64,000 nt of DNA, taken from contig JABBOT010000013.1 in assembly GCA_016165875.1 (NCBI GenBank), positions 16,312,368 to 16,376,367 on the forward strand. Direction: 5' to 3'. The position numbers were made by a program, and so were the translations under genes. The DNA comes from Acanthopleura granulata. Lineage: Eukaryota; Mollusca; Polyplacophora; Chitonida; Chitonidae. The stretch's first letter is position 1; each line of letters begins with the position of its first letter. Under the pieces are notes generated by a model. That model was given only the letters and a program-made list of their open reading frames with translations, was not told where the DNA came from and ran no database searches. Shown here one piece after another: positions 1 through 12,400 of this stretch.

Positions 1-423
1 ATTGTAACACAGATGTCTTCCTGCTGAGGAATGTTTTACTAGTCTTTCAACAACAGGCACGTATCAAGTGTACAAAATGTACATGTCACTTCACCAATGT
101 CACCAGAAACTACTTGAACAGGTAGCGACACAGTTTCTAGTCATGTGCTGTGCTTATCTCAAGAGAGAACACATTCCACAGTCACCCAAAATGAACAAGT
201 AAAGCCAACATGTACTACTGCACTCCTAACTTCCAGCACACAATACATGAATTTATCATATACCTATGGGTGTTACCTGCCTGACACAGAACCCCCTGAT
301 ATTTTTTTTGTCACCATCCTCTGCAAACATAGACTACTTTCAATGTTTACATTCAAAGCGCCCTCTACCAGGAAAACCCCTGAACTAACATCGGAATTTG
401 GTGTGGTGTAACAGTAACAAGAG
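1..423. other. spacer, no gene seen
   Basis: AT-rich sequence with no convincing exon. An 88-codon plus-strand open frame at 145-411 has no splice context or recognisable motif and is treated as chance. It lies beyond the inferred polyadenylation site of the minus-strand locus A. Confidence 0.4.
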
Positions 424-1623
424 CATCCAGTTTTGAAGAAAACTCATTTACTGGTTTTATTTTAACATACAAAGAAATGACAAGCACACTCTACAAAGCC
501 TAAGGGTTGGGACGGGGGCATTATTTAAATTTAATTTCCAAGGAAAAACTGCTCACAGTTTGATCGCAACTTCCAACCTTTAGGCTTGTTTTGGGCTTCA
601 GTCAAACATGGTTCACGGTCACACCGCAGCGGTACGGGTTTTTAATTTAAAGTTCAGTGTTCTGTGAAAATATGGCTGACCCTCTTTTTTGAAAATCCTT
701 AAACTTTTTCTCAAAGCCACCTATACACACGGCCACCAGGATGAATGTTCATTCTCAGTCAATGCTGACAAATCCTCTCGGCTATCTGACCTCGTTTCTC
801 TCAAGTTCAATGTGAAATTAATCCAAACATTGCCATTTTCATGAATCCACTGTCAATCACCTTTCCATTCAAGGAATGTAAACAGCAAAAAGAGCACGCA
901 GGCTATATCCAGCGTTCACACAATTGCAGTAGTCATCAATAGTTTCATCATCTCCACCATGGTGGCATCACAGTTTCAATGCCCAGGTACCAAACACGAT
1001 CAGCGGTTACACTGCCACATGAGGAACATATTGTCAATAAATGTAGACTCCGCACCACTGTTGTAGAGCTAAACTTCCAGTCAGTCATCATCATTCTGCC
1101 GTTCCTTTCAAATGAGATCTGTTCTTAAACTATACCTTATGTTGAACCTTTCCTCGCATCATCCACGTCTTTCTCACAAGACAACAGCGTGTGAGGGAAC
1201 TCCCAGCATGTAGGGATTGATCAGCGTTCCGTGAAGTAACTGCCTTATAACAGTTTCAGCGCGAGGATGTTTACTATATTGGTTTAATTTAAGTAGTTTC
1301 CATTTGAAACTAATGAAACAGAAATTTGTACATCATAATCATACTAGAGCTAAAGACATTTTGCTCATTTATAGAAGAACTACATTTCGCCTCGCAGTTT
1401 CTCTAGTTTTGGAAAGTCAGGCTACTGATTAAAGAGAAGCCATGAGCTTTTTGATCATTTTGTACATAAAAATAAAGGTATATAATAAATAGAATATCAT
1501 AATGTGTGGTTCGCGAAGTTGTATCAGCTTTCGTTGTCTGAGATCACTCTGCCACTCAGACAACTCTAGCTGATACACCATTGCAGATTCACACACTGTT
1601 ATGATAATCTCTATGTCACGCCT
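424..1623 (-). other. probable 3' UTR of locus A (distal terminal exon)
   Basis: Non-coding sequence directly downstream of the stop codon at 1624-1626. On the minus strand an AATAAA signal lies at 461-456, the best polyadenylation candidate, which would give a 3' UTR of about 1.2 kb. The proximal part carries the long hairpin at 1491-1610. UTR assignment is inference. Confidence 0.4.
1491..1610. repeat. 120-nt imperfect hairpin (foldback MITE or pri-miRNA-like)
   Basis: The left arm (1491-1542) and right arm (1555-1610) are reverse complements over about 50 nt with a 12-nt loop. Two uninterrupted 10-bp blocks (TGTATCAGCT and GTTGTCTGAG with their complements) flank a 3-nt mismatch, and a lower stem pairs ATCATAA with TTATGAT. 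TA dinucleotides near both ends would fit a TA-target MITE. The arm and loop sizes equally fit a microRNA precursor. It begins 14 bp after the locus A stop codon. Confidence 0.65.
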
Positions 1624-2210
1624 CTACATGCGATCCTCTTGCTCTGTTGTGTCTGGATTATGCAGTTGATCTAACGCCTGCTTGTGACCAAGAACAAGGC
1701 CTTTGCGTCTCATCTTGAACGCACATTGGCTCCTCCAGAAAAGCTCCGAACGCCTGATGGAGACCGGATAGTTTTTCTGGGCCAAGAAATAATCCATTGC
1801 CGAACGAAAGTTAACAAATGCTCTTGGGTCATAGTCTCTGCCATCGCGTCTTTTAAGCAGGGAGAAGAATTCCACGAGATACATGTCCAGTTCCTCTGGC
1901 GGTATGGTCTCTATCTTCCTGTGCTCTCCCTTAGCGGTGATGAGCCAGCATTCCAGGGTGCCAGCGGCCGCAATAATATCTCGCGTGTTGGAGAGAGCAC
2001 GTGAATCATCCGATATGCTGAGCAACCGTGCTTTGATGCCCTGTTTGATTTGAACCAGGAGTCCGGAGTTACAGACGGCCTGAAGAACGCTGTTGCCTTC
2101 CAGGCCAGAAGTCGTTCCTGCTGATGATGATGGAGAATCACTAGTCACAACTGCATCACCATGTCCACGGCCACCAGCAGACTTTGCAGACAAATTTCCA
2201 CATCGAGCAA
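1624..2210 (-). CDS. locus A distal terminal exon: Crypton-type core-binding domain
   Basis: This is a terminal exon with a phase-1 acceptor (TTGTACATTCCAG then TTGCTC) and a TAG stop at 1624-1626; about 195 codons. After a Ser/Gly-rich lead comes a helical block, then the family signature TIPPEELDMYLVEFF, a DGRDYDP turn, a helix with FRSAMDYFL and a VSIRRSELF segment. This pattern is the SAM-like core-binding half found in Crypton-derived proteins (KIAA1958, QRICH1, ZMYM2-4). The catalytic Arg/His/Tyr half is absent, so any role would be DNA or protein binding, not recombination. It is about 1 kb from a sister exon with a near-identical intron end. The family call rests on pattern recognition. 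Confidence 0.7.
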
Positions 2211-3102
2211 CTGGAATGTACAAACGGAAGACAAATTCCACTTAGCCAAAGGAGTGTAACCATGTCAGAGTATCGTGACAGAAACGCCACAACCACTGGT
2301 TAATTTTGTCTCATCTCAAGAGTCTGTTCGTGGCTATCAAAAAACAGCCAGGGGAGTGCAACCCTGAACATCAGGACAAAAAAAAAACACCACACCTACT
2401 GTTAATTTCTCTTAGCTTGTTCATTACCACCACAGACATTGCATCTGTACTCCTGGTCCAAGGAACAAGCAACATCCAGGTAAACATATCCACAATTACA
2501 TGTAGGTGTGCCTTCACCTAATCACAGTCAATCATAAATTACAGAAGTCTGTTATTGTATATTATACATATTCACATATGCAAATAGTTCAGAAAAAAAT
2601 AACATCTAATAATAATTATCTATGAATAATCCTTCCTTTTCAAGTCTCCACTCAATCAGTGTGCAAGAGTGTACAAATGTAGATGTACATGTGTGAAGAA
2701 CAATGCTGAGAAAGCAACACTAGCTGAGCCAGACATTACAGATAGCCAACTGTATTACAGTGAATACCACAAAGTACTATTCACCTCTGCTTTACAGCAT
2801 ACAGCTATGCTTTACTACTGCTGTGTAACCAGAGATTGTCTGCAGTGGCGGTGAACCCAGTAAACTGTAACAAGCTATACAATGACCCAACTTTGAAACG
2901 TCAGTTCAATGCAAACAGTGTACCACTGATAATGCTGTAACATGATCTGTGCCTTTTTTGAAGTGTACGTGTACATGTATCTGGTGTCACTGCATACTAA
3001 GCTGTTTCCTCAGATAATGCCTCAGCGTCTCTTCATGAACTAGAACCGTGACAAGAGACAATTTGTTAAAGGATGAAATGCTCGCATCAAAATGTCCACA
3101 AT
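2211..3102 (-). other. spacer between the two locus A terminal exons
   Basis: AT-rich sequence without a convincing exon. It would serve as the 3' UTR of the 3103-3623 exon, as an intron for the distal exon, or both, depending on isoform. Confidence 0.4.
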
Positions 3103-3623
3103 TTATCCAGGGAACTTCACATGACGCAAACTTTCCGACAGTTCCTTCACCCTTCGCTTAAAAATCATCTGGCTTCCGAGGAAAAGCTCCGAGCGTCTGA
3201 TGGAAACAGGATACTTTTTTCTAGTCAAAAAGTTATCCATCGCTGACCGGTATTTACCAAATCCACTAGGGTCAAAATCACGGCCATCTCTTCTCTTCAA
3301 AAGAGAGAAAAACTCCACCAGATACTCGTCCAGCTCTTGTGGAGGAATTGTTTCAGTTTTCCGTAACTCTCCTTTGGCTGCAGCAAGCCAGCATTCTAGG
3401 GTTCCTGCGGCAGCGATAAGATCTCGAGAATTGCCTGGCAACTCCTCTCCTTCCAAGACGAGACGCTCTCTGACACTGCGCTTTGCTTGCGCCAACAAAT
3501 GAATGTTACACATGGCCAGCATCACACTGTTCTCTCCAGCAGAACCTGAAGACGTGTTTGCTTTGTCCTCTGTTGTTGCATGCATCCTGGGCCATCCACT
3601 CTCAGAATTTCGCTTTCCTTTGG
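3103..3623 (-). CDS. locus A proximal terminal exon: Crypton-type core-binding domain
   Basis: Phase-1 acceptor (CTTTGTACTTTCCAG then CCAAAG), 173 codons, TAA stop at 3103. Residues closely parallel the 1624-2210 exon: AAAGTLECWLAAAKGE, TIPPQELDEYLVEFFSLL, a DGRDFDP turn, then SAMDNFL and PVSIRRSELF. Even the last 22 intron bases are nearly the same in the two, so they arose by duplication of exon plus flanking intron. Each has its own stop, so within one transcript they can only be alternative last exons. They would splice from the phase-1 donor at 8051. No catalytic recombinase region follows. Whether both are used is unknown. Confidence 0.7.
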
Positions 3624-4301
3624 CTGGAAAGTACAAAGGGAAGACAATTCCGCTGAGCTTCACGTGTGGTATGGTCAATTAAACACAGCAATGTCTCCAG
3701 TGCTTCAATGTCATTCATTTAATAATCAAATGATGGTGCGTATTACTTGCTGGCTACCAACAAACACTTTCCATGTGCTTTGGACAAGGCGAGGAAATCA
3801 TCATTTTTAGTGCTGCGTACACATGTGTAAATACTGGTATGCTACCTTGTGTATGTGCAAGAATGAGATTTCCTTTTTCATATATACATGCTTTTACATG
3901 TCACATTAACAGTCACCTTTAACGTGGACATGCGCCTGTATTTTGAAAACAAGGTTTCCATGTCACATGTCTTGCCCCACACATCAGTCTGCAAATGAAG
4001 TCGATTTCAACCCACTGCAATGACCACAATGTTGTCAAGAACAAAATGAATTTCTTTCAAAATGATGTGGTCTGAGTGCCACTGATAATATCAAAGTTTC
4101 CACATTAGAAACAAAATGAATTGGCCTTTTCCAAAACAAACATGTCATCCCATGGCCTGTTCAATGAAGCCACTATCTGACTATACACAGTTATATATCT
4201 TGCTTTTTGAAAGTAACATGTCTATATTGCCCATACAATGGACATCCTCAACACATGTTCAGCTGCCAAGGCAGTTCCCATGGTTTGCAACAACATATTA
4301 C

Positions 4302-4352
4302 CTGTAGGTTGTTCAAGGAGCTTATTAATTAGCACACAGACTTGCCAATGGT
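4302..4352 (-). CDS. candidate small phase-1/phase-1 exon of locus A
   Basis: A 51-nt block after a fair acceptor (CATCTTTTACAAG) and before a donor reading CTACAG|GTAATA. It is open in the frame needed to join the phase-1 donor at 8051 to either terminal exon, giving HWQVCVLINKLLEQPT plus two split codons. Symmetric phase and both splice signals are in its favour. The short length and lack of a paralogue in locus B are against it. Confidence 0.25.
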
Positions 4353-5231
4353 CTTGTAAAAGATGTGCATGTAATAAAATCAACAGCACAATTTCAAGAT
4401 ACATTCAATTAAATGACAATTGTTGCAACGATGAAAGAGCAAGTACATGTAGATGAACAGGGCTTAATGTTGCACATCACGCGGATGTACCTCTATACAG
4501 TAGTGTCACAATGTCATCTGTAGCCTCAACATTATTCATATGCTACATTTCATTTGCATACCACAGTGTATGAGTGTATAAATGCAACCTCATCCACTAC
4601 GGCTATTTTCAGAAAATGTCATTTATACCATAAATGCATGCAGCATGAAGGGCATTTTGCCCCCTCACATGTCCTTTCACTCCATATTCTTTGTAAAGTT
4701 TCAGCACTGCATTTGCTACATTGTGGTATATCATTTCACAAACACCTTTGCTGGTACAAGCATTTCGCACTGATCCCAGGCACATTTGAATGTTGAGCAC
4801 GTCAGGATTAATACAAGTCTACGGCAAATAAAAGTCGCTGTCCAAAACATTCACCCAGGTAAATCCATGCAAGCATTGCATGTAATTATCCTAATATTTG
4901 TCCACATGACAACTTGTCTATGTGTACGCTGTACACTAAAAACTGCATGTACATGTTCCTGTAAATACAATTGTGGTGGAAGTAAATCAGTACTATTTAT
5001 GTGTAATGATATACATATATGTGTTTTCTCACACTGGTATTAAGTGATTTCAAAAACATCAGATACTGTACAAACTGAAATTGATCTACAATGTATATAT
5101 CAGACAGTGTCTGATACATATAAACAGGCCTAATAACAGGACACATAACAGTAATGGTAAGGGAGAGAATATCGTCAGCCTGGTAATATCCTCAGTTATC
5201 TCCCTTTACATGTTATACACTAGGGGTAACA

Positions 5232-5527
5232 TAATACACGAGTAGTGTAACTCCAAAAAAACAAAGGCCTCATTGTGACTCAATATTTTGGCATAACATA
5301 TAATCACTGTTATTTCTGTCATTCTTGCTTATATGTCCTTGACCATATACCACAGGATCATTGTTTTTGATGTTAAATAATTACTGTAACAACCCATATC
5401 CCTGTACAATTATATATGTCATTGCTTGTCCATTCTGATCTCTCTCCTGCTGATGGCAAAATAAAATGACAAAATATTGAGTCACAATGTACTCTTCGTT
5501 TTTCGGAGTTACACTACTCATGCATTA
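5232..5527. mobile_element. MITE with ~57-bp terminal inverted repeats
   Basis: The left end (5232-5290) and right end (5470-5527) are inverted copies sharing GAGTAGTGTAACTCC and CATTGTGACTCAATATTTTG, with a short indel-rich stretch between. The roughly 180-bp interior has no ORF. TA dinucleotides stand at both outer edges, as expected of a Tc1/mariner-mobilised MITE. Non-autonomous. Confidence 0.75.
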
Positions 5528-6965
5528 CGTAAAACTTATCAGTGACAGGATTACGGGTAACACAGTCAACAAATGGTTCTTTCTTTCTGAGAAAACCACA
5601 GATTATCAGTACATGTACCAAACATGTTGAAAAGAAATGCAATTACAAGTTTTATTAAAAGTTAACTGTTCAGCCATGGTCATTTTGACAACTGGCACTG
5701 TGTAACTAACACATGGGGTTTAATAACACAGGAAAAAACTTGATGTTAATCATTACCACATCAAATACGTTCCCACCATCTTTCTACATAATATTACATG
5801 TAACTCTTTTCTCATGCTGAAACCAGACAATTCTACATGTATGTTCATGTCCTGTTCTTTGAATCTTCTTCGTTGTTTGCATTTTGCATGGTTTAAAATA
5901 TACAGTTAGTTCAGCCATCATTAAAAATACATTTAATGGGGGTAACTGACCCTAAAAATAAAATTTTTATTGAGCGTCAGATGGAAATACTTATTTTTCT
6001 CTCAATGTTAATTTCTTTTTAATCCCTATCTCTTTCATCGACCAGAAAAGAAACAAAAATTTCCCTACCAACTGGCCCTTTTTATTTCAAGTTGTGTTAC
6101 CCCAAACAAAGATTTTTTCAAGAATGGCCTATCACAACAACCACATAAATGTACTTTCTCAACCTTCTTGCACACACTGTCAACTCCAATGGCAAAATTA
6201 TGTCCAAAATAATAATCTGGTTTCAAATAAAAACATGTAAACTGCGAGGCTGCCTATCTCTGGCTTCCTTTACACAAACTCATACAGTATCACAAGAATG
6301 CTGTGAAAATTACAAATCTTGTTTTGAAAGATTTGTTCTGCTTTCACTGATATGCTTGTACCCTAATTATCAAGCAAAGCACAGAGAATATCTGTGTACA
6401 AGGGGGAAAACAGATCAAAAATATAATAAATTAAAATACAACGTGAAATTGTGCAAATAGCCGCTGAAATCTGGATACACTATACACACAAGTAAATGTA
6501 CATGCAAAACACAATTAATAATGGTGTACATGTACACATCATAACAGCACAAGAAACAGTTTAGGCTTCAGACAGTGTGATAAATGTACAATGTACGTGT
6601 TACGTGATTAATTTTGCAGGTATGTATTGATACAGATGCAGGAACACATGCACATCAATGCCATCCCACCTCCTACAAATTTGCTTCCTTATGTACATGT
6701 ATCTCCCTAAACTTTATCCAGAAAGAATGCAGCAGAATAAAGAACACTGGGACATGTCTTATTTTTCGTTGTGATGAAATAATTCTAAAACCAAGGAGTC
6801 CTGCTCTCACTTTTTCATGAAGTTGATGACTTTCAATTTGTTTTCTTGGCTCTTCCAAGAAGAAGATTATTGTACATGTAACTCGGGCTCCACTCTGATT
6901 CCCTTGGTCTCTAAGTAATCAGTATGTGGAAATATACAATAGTGAATGCCATCATGTACATGTAG

Positions 6966-7200
6966 TGACCTTCGTGGCTCAGTTGGTTAGCACGCTAGTG
7001 CAGTGTAATGGCCCAGAAGCCCCCTACCAATGTGGTTGCAATGAGTTCAAGTTAAGCCCATGCTGGCTTCCTCTCCGGCTGTACTTGGAAAGGTCTGCCA
7101 GCAACCTGCGGATAGTCATGTGTTTCCTCCCACCCTAATACTGGCCGCTGTCGTATAAGTGAAACATTCTTGAGAATGGAGTATATGAAATATATAAATG
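6966..7200 (+). mobile_element. tRNA-derived SINE, family 1
   Basis: The head carries a tRNA-like A box (TGGCTCAGTTGG) and a weak B box (GAGTTCAAG). The body is shared with other copies in the window: a 'gctggcttcctctccggc' block, 'cctgcggatagtcatgtg', 'cgtataagtgaaacattcttgag', then an A-rich tail. Other copies: 17045-17292 (-), 23262-23512 (+), 48040-48245 (+), 49250-49500 (+), with fragments elsewhere. Confidence 0.8.
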
Positions 7201-8050
7201 AATGTATATAAACATGCAGCTCTGTATTTGTGATTGTCCTTGTCGCATCAAGTGTTAATGCACAAGTTTGTAAGATGACGCTGACTCGAAATTTGCTGTA
7301 TCTAATGAGCCTGTGATCGCATGTCTGTGTCGGTAAATAGGATTGATCGTCCGGAATCCTCAATGCATTAAAGTGTATGCAAACACAACATTCAAGTCCA
7401 CAGAGACACATCTGCCTTTGGTTTCACCCAAATAATTTAGCATAGCTCTGAAAGTAGTAGGCAGTTACACATAGGTCAGTAACAAGACCTCTAACCTCAG
7501 GAATGAAGACGCCAAATTTTTTCTGAGCTCTTCAAATTACCTGTACACTGTTTTGCTGCTGACTTTAAATGAAATGTGATATAGTTTAAAGCTTTTGGGC
7601 TCACAGTTTAGAGGCCAAGAAGTCTTTAACGGCTTCTATATGTGGTCATGAAACACAATGGGATTTTGAAGAAAATACAAATACAAATGAGAGTAAAAAT
7701 TCAAAAATCCCTTTCAAAACTTTTGAGTAGGCACTTTTTGTGGTGTTCATAGACTTATGCCTGACAGAGATATTTTTAATGAAGGCCTTGCTCTGACCTT
7801 TCCCTGTGACTTGGTGTCCTTCAGGGCATACATGTAAAATTGAATTTTCCCATGACACTGACGCATGTCAAGTTTCTTCTCTATGTGGCTTCCTCTCTAG
7901 GAACTACTACATATACTTTTAGCAAATAAATAACTTCATTGTTTGAAGTTTTACTTGGGTGGCCCAAAATATTTCCATGGGTATGTTCAACCAAAGGCAA
8001 AGGTGACACATGTATGTGGACTGTGTACAAATAAGGTTGTGAACCCTCAC

Positions 8051-8752
8051 CTGTATTACTGCTGCTCTCTTGACTAAATGAATCACTGACATCTGCCGTG
8101 GAACTGGACGAAGCCTCTGGTAATCGGGATGCTGCACTGACAGAGTTATCTTCTCTTTGAGGAGGAAACGTGTTTTTACTCTCATAGTCCAGAATAATGT
8201 CAATATCACGTTCATTCAGATTTCCTGCAGTCTGGTTTCCTTCTTCAATCTCGCCACTTATTATGGACATGAGGCTTTGATTTGACGTCGTATCGCCCTG
8301 GTGAGGGCTTTCACCTGTTGACGAGAGTCTTTGCACTTTTGATGGGGAATGTGTTGAGGTGTCCTCTTGCTCGTAAAAATTGCTGTCTGCCTGAGACACG
8401 GTTTCTGAAGCAGGCCTTTTGCGCGTTGGCGTCACTGCCCCGTGAGCGTGAATGCCAGTGGGGTAAACACCTGAGCCTGACGTCCCATCAGTGGGTTCGT
8501 CTTTGATGACCATCAGATTTGGTGAGAGGCGAGTTTCCCCTAAGAAGCCCTGATCTGAATCTACCTGACTGCTGGCTGGGGACTGGTCATATCTGGACAC
8601 AGGTGAGGAGTGCATGGAGGGAGGGTGACCCATCGGTCGTGACAATGACTTCCGCACGGGAGTTCGTGCCAGCATTCTCTCCCTTGACTCATTTTTTCGA
8701 TGCAGTCTGTGGCCGTTTAACCATCCTGGCTCTGGGTCTTCTCCTGAGCAAT
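8051..8752 (-). CDS. locus A constant exon: Ser-rich linker with SUMO-type site
   Basis: Internal exon, phase 1 at both ends (acceptor CTTTATTCAG|AT; donor AATACAG|GTGAGG), 702 nt. It opens with DCSGEDPEPGWLNG, which the locus B exon at 49604-50242 repeats as DCSGENPNPSWLRG. Both continue with SRERM, an IKxE motif (VIKDEP here), a VxPxGIH stretch followed by RKR, and SLMSII. The rest is Ser/Thr/Gln-rich and probably disordered. IKxE fits a sumoylation consensus and RKR could be part of a nuclear localisation signal, so a nuclear regulator is likely. Its phase-1 donor can join every terminal module of this locus. Confidence 0.8.
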
Positions 8753-8827
8753 CTGAATAAAGACGTGGAATATTCATTTATTCATTTTTATATCTATCAT
8801 TTCACATCACATTCAAAATTTTTTTAC

Positions 8828-8893
8828 CTGTTCCATAGCTGTTGGTAGAAAAATGGTTGGAACCAAAGTGCTCGCGATAAAACCACTGGCCTT
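8828..8893 (-). CDS. locus A constant exon, 66 nt
   Basis: A small exon with acceptor TTAACTTGCAG and donor GGAACAG|GTAAAA, phase 1 at both ends. It encodes EGQWFYREHFGSNHFSTN plus SYGT and the split codons. It joins the 9274-9487 exon to the 8051-8752 exon without breaking frame. I saw no counterpart in locus B between 50.2 and 51.2 kb, so it may be locus-specific or skipped. Confidence 0.65.
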
Positions 8894-9074
8894 CTGCAAG
8901 TTAATGATGATTTCAATGGTAAATATGCACAGCTTATTGGTGGAACACACGTGGTCTTCAACGAATGCTAGATTGCACAATCCACCACATGAGCATGGTT
9001 AATAAAGAACCCCTTTTTGTCACCAATGCCCAACAAACTGTGGGAGTGGGGAAATCTACAATTGCCCCATCCAA

Positions 9075-9235
9075 AGGCTAAAATGTAGACGAGAAAAAAA
9101 AGGAAAAAATGTAGAGATAACGCCTAAGCTGTAGAGCTAAAGGATAAAATGTTGGGACAGGTTAAAAAGTAGAGATAAAGGATACAGAGTAGAGATAAAA
9201 GATAAAATGTAGAGGTAAAGGATAAAAAGCAAAGC
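9075..9235. repeat. degenerate ~20-bp tandem repeat in locus A intron
   Basis: Five or six imperfect copies of a purine-rich unit like GTAGAGATAAAGGATAAAAT lie just downstream (minus strand) of the exon donor at 9274. No coding potential. Confidence 0.6.
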
Positions 9236-9273
9236 ATCAAAGCTTTTGAATTTCAGGCACAGCGATACATTAC

Positions 9274-9487
9274 CTAATGATATAGCTCCTTTTGCCTTGT
9301 ACTCTGCTATCCTGAGGTCCACCCATATGGCAAACTGTGACAGGATGACAGGCTCACTGCAGAGTTCTCCAATAATGCAGGCAAATTTGTTCTGTACTCT
9401 CTCCAGGGTCACTCCCATAGTTGTTAAAGAACCGTCAAATCCCAGTAAATCTTGAAGTCTGCCTAATGCCCAGTTTAAAGCCAGAGA
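9274..9487 (-). CDS. locus A conserved N-terminal exon
   Basis: Exon with a phase-0 acceptor (TATGTTCTTCCAG|TCTCTG) and a phase-1 donor (TTAG|GTAATG), 214 nt. Residues run from SLALNWALGRLQDLL to a block nearly identical in locus B (51180-51324): MGVTLERVQNKFACIIGELC, SEP-ILSQFAIWVDLRIAEYKA. The block looks like two or three helices. Its high identity between loci marks it as the conserved functional core. I do not recognise the domain. The phase-0 acceptor implies at least one exon further upstream; the internal Met of MGVTLERV, the start in locus B, is an alternative start. A donor at 12935 (TTATCG|GTAAGT) is a possible upstream partner. Confidence 0.75.
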
Positions 9488-12400
9488 CTGGAAGAACATA
9501 AGAGTTAAATAGATGTGTAGTACTGTGTACTATTAAACTGATTGTTACACTGACTACTAAACTACAATTTTAACTATAACCACCATCACGACTACACATG
9601 AAGTGAAATGTTTCTGCCAGGGATTTTCCGTGTCACCTTCTCATTATGGTAACCACTAAGAGAAGTATCAGAAAATTGAATTTAAGACAAATTGTGTGTT
9701 GAGTTTTCATGAAATAATCTGAGTTTTCGATACATTTTGAGTTCCTATAAGAAAATTGGCTAGAAAAACCCGTCTGCACAACCATCTCTCTGTTACCGGC
9801 AAATCAAACTGTACAGGATGGTTTGAGCTGGAGCTGTTAAAATGCTCATGGCCGAAGCATCAGATGTATGTATATCTCAGCTTACTTTATATCTTGTTTT
9901 GCTTGGTGATCAGTACCACTGTTACACAACTCCTATCAACAAAACTACAGGGAAACAACCCTGGATAAATTAATAACATGTACATTATGAATAGCATAAA
10001 TTCTGTTTCCTCTGCTATCAACTACTTAAATAAAATTCTTATTTCCGAGGGTATATGACTAAATCACCTAACAGCATCATCTAATCCAACTCATCTAATA
10101 ACAGTACTGATAAGAGTCCCTGCAGCAGGAGTATGAACTAGTTTCCATACAGGTGTTGGATGGAAAACTAACATGCATAAGCATAAGTCAACAACCTGTC
10201 CAGAGGCCAATAACAATGGACTGCTAAGCCAAGTCACTCGACTTAACAGGCCAGTGCGCCAGTAGTGTTATTGTACTCAAGATTGCAGGGCTTTACTTTG
10301 GATGAGAATCCAGGAATCCAATCCTTGTCATGACAAAAAAGTCAAATTCAAATTCATTGTTTTATTATAATAAAAAAATGCATTGTTTCAGATCATTAAA
10401 TTATGAACATGGAATTCGCAAAATCTTCCTGCTTTTATATGCTTTCAAATCTTTACTTGGATTAAATTCTTGTGGTAACAGATTTGGACATGATTCCAGT
10501 GGATTCCAGCATACAATCTTCTCCTAAAAAATGATTAAAATAAATCCCTAGATTAGTCAGATCCATGACAAATTGCAAACAATTCCATGGTAATATACAT
10601 TTTGTATTCATTAGCATTCATTAGTTTCTAGATGTTCTCTCACACCACCATTAAGCATTGACAGTTTTGATATGTGGTCTCACAAAACCACACACTATCA
10701 GGTTCCTTCCCCAGCCAATCACGTAACGCAAACAAAATCCTCAGCCACTCTGGTACCTGAAAACGTCTGAGTGGGCCAAGCTAGGCTACAGTATTAAAAT
10801 AAGTTCTGAACAGTTGCAAACAAATCCATGACAACTTGACTTTCATCGTGTGTATGTTGGAAGTGGTGAATCATAATTTTCCTTGAAATACTTTTCACCT
10901 GTGCACCAATTGCATAATTTATTTAATTACATATTGTTTGGTCACTTTGATTGAGGCAGGTGCCCAACGCAAAATGTAGGTACAACAACAAGAAATATTA
11001 TTCTGTCCCTACGCGACTTGTTTCTGTTGCAACACAGAAATATCATCCGCACGCTCACAAATCAATAAACAAGTAAATGAGAAGACAACATTTTACAAAC
11101 CAGTCAAGAATTCACCTAGACTCAGAAACAGTAGGACTGTTATCTACAAACTTTGAACACATGCTCTGAGCGTGCTGCTATTTGACCCAAAGATCTAACA
11201 CCTCTGAGCAGCAGAACACGACGCCAAGTCAAAAAGTTAAAAATTTTGAAACCACTGATATTTCAATTGTGCATACCAGAAAGGTTAAATGTTTGGAGTT
11301 TTCTCTGTATAGAGCTACATAATACCATGCATGGATCTGAAATACTATGCTGATTTCATTTCAATGAAATTTGTTATTAGAAATGATTTAGTTGGCTTAC
11401 ATAAATTTGATATATTCTGTCTATTCTTATTATTTTGATAGGTTGGTTCTTGTGCTGTGTAAAATATGAACACAGAAGTAAATATCTGCAAATTTTGTGC
11501 CAGACGTCACATATGCATACCCTTACAGTTCATCAGTACATGTAGCTATTTAGTATTAGCCAAGTAATCACATGGCCTTTCCACTATCCTACAAACGCCA
11601 TGAGAAGGTCTCATGGCGCAAACTCAGACACCTACCATCCGCCTCTCACCCGACAATTTCAGCTCTGCTTATGTGTTGCATTTTTCTTATTAGGTTGGAC
11701 GCTTTGCATTCACTACAATTTCCGACCCCCTGTTATGCCATAATAAAACTCAACCAAGTGCTATCTCTCTCGGTACACATCAGAGTTCAGTATGTTTGAT
11801 GAAGCTAAGCATCCCAATCTAGTGCTCATTAAATTCCATCCTAGGAACTTATGAGTGTAAATCCTATGATAAAATTTACAGACAGAGTTGTACCCATAAT
11901 GCTTTGTGTCATCATGGCATACTAGCTCAAGTTTATTATGGCTTAAGAGTTGGCATTAGGGGTTGGAAACTGTAGCGAATGCAAAGCCTCCAACCTAAGG
12001 AGGAAAATGCAACACAGAAGGAGAACCAAACTGGTCAAGTGATAGCTAGACGATAGGTGGCCAAGTTTGCTTCATTAGTGTTCAATGGGACCTTCCCATG
12101 GCGTTGTAGCATAGTGGAAAGGCCATGTGATTACTTGGCTACTCAAATATTGGCTAAAAATTGCTAACCTCATGCCCCAGAAATTACACAATATAGGGTA
12201 CTATCAAAAATTGCCAAAAATGTTTGGAGGGTACTCTGAAGCCTTGCTTTTAAATGCATTCTAAGTCAGTAGAATTAGGAAATGTAATATGTTCTGCATG
12301 TTTTAGCCTACAACATTGTTTTACAAGAAAATTACAAAGGATAAGGAAGTATTTGTTTAGTACTGGAACAAAGATACAGGCATGCACAATATGTCAGATT

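Larger units (their letters stand above)
3624..8050 (-). other. long intron of locus A
   Basis: Intron between the constant exon (8051-8752) and the terminal exons. It holds a TA-flanked MITE (5232-5527), a tRNA-derived SINE (6966-7200) and a weak candidate exon (4302-4352). A minus-strand open frame at 4609-4800 with a possible phase-1 acceptor has no supporting family signal. Otherwise AT-rich with many GTACATGTAC-like palindromes. Confidence 0.5.

Noticed and set aside
4609..4800. Minus-strand 63-codon frame with possible phase-1 acceptor in the locus A intron
   Set aside because: Weak acceptor, low-complexity AT-rich codons and no paralogue in locus B.
6966..7040. Possible true tRNA gene
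   Set aside because: The A box is good, but the sequence continues into a SINE body found elsewhere in the window, and no cloverleaf can be completed.
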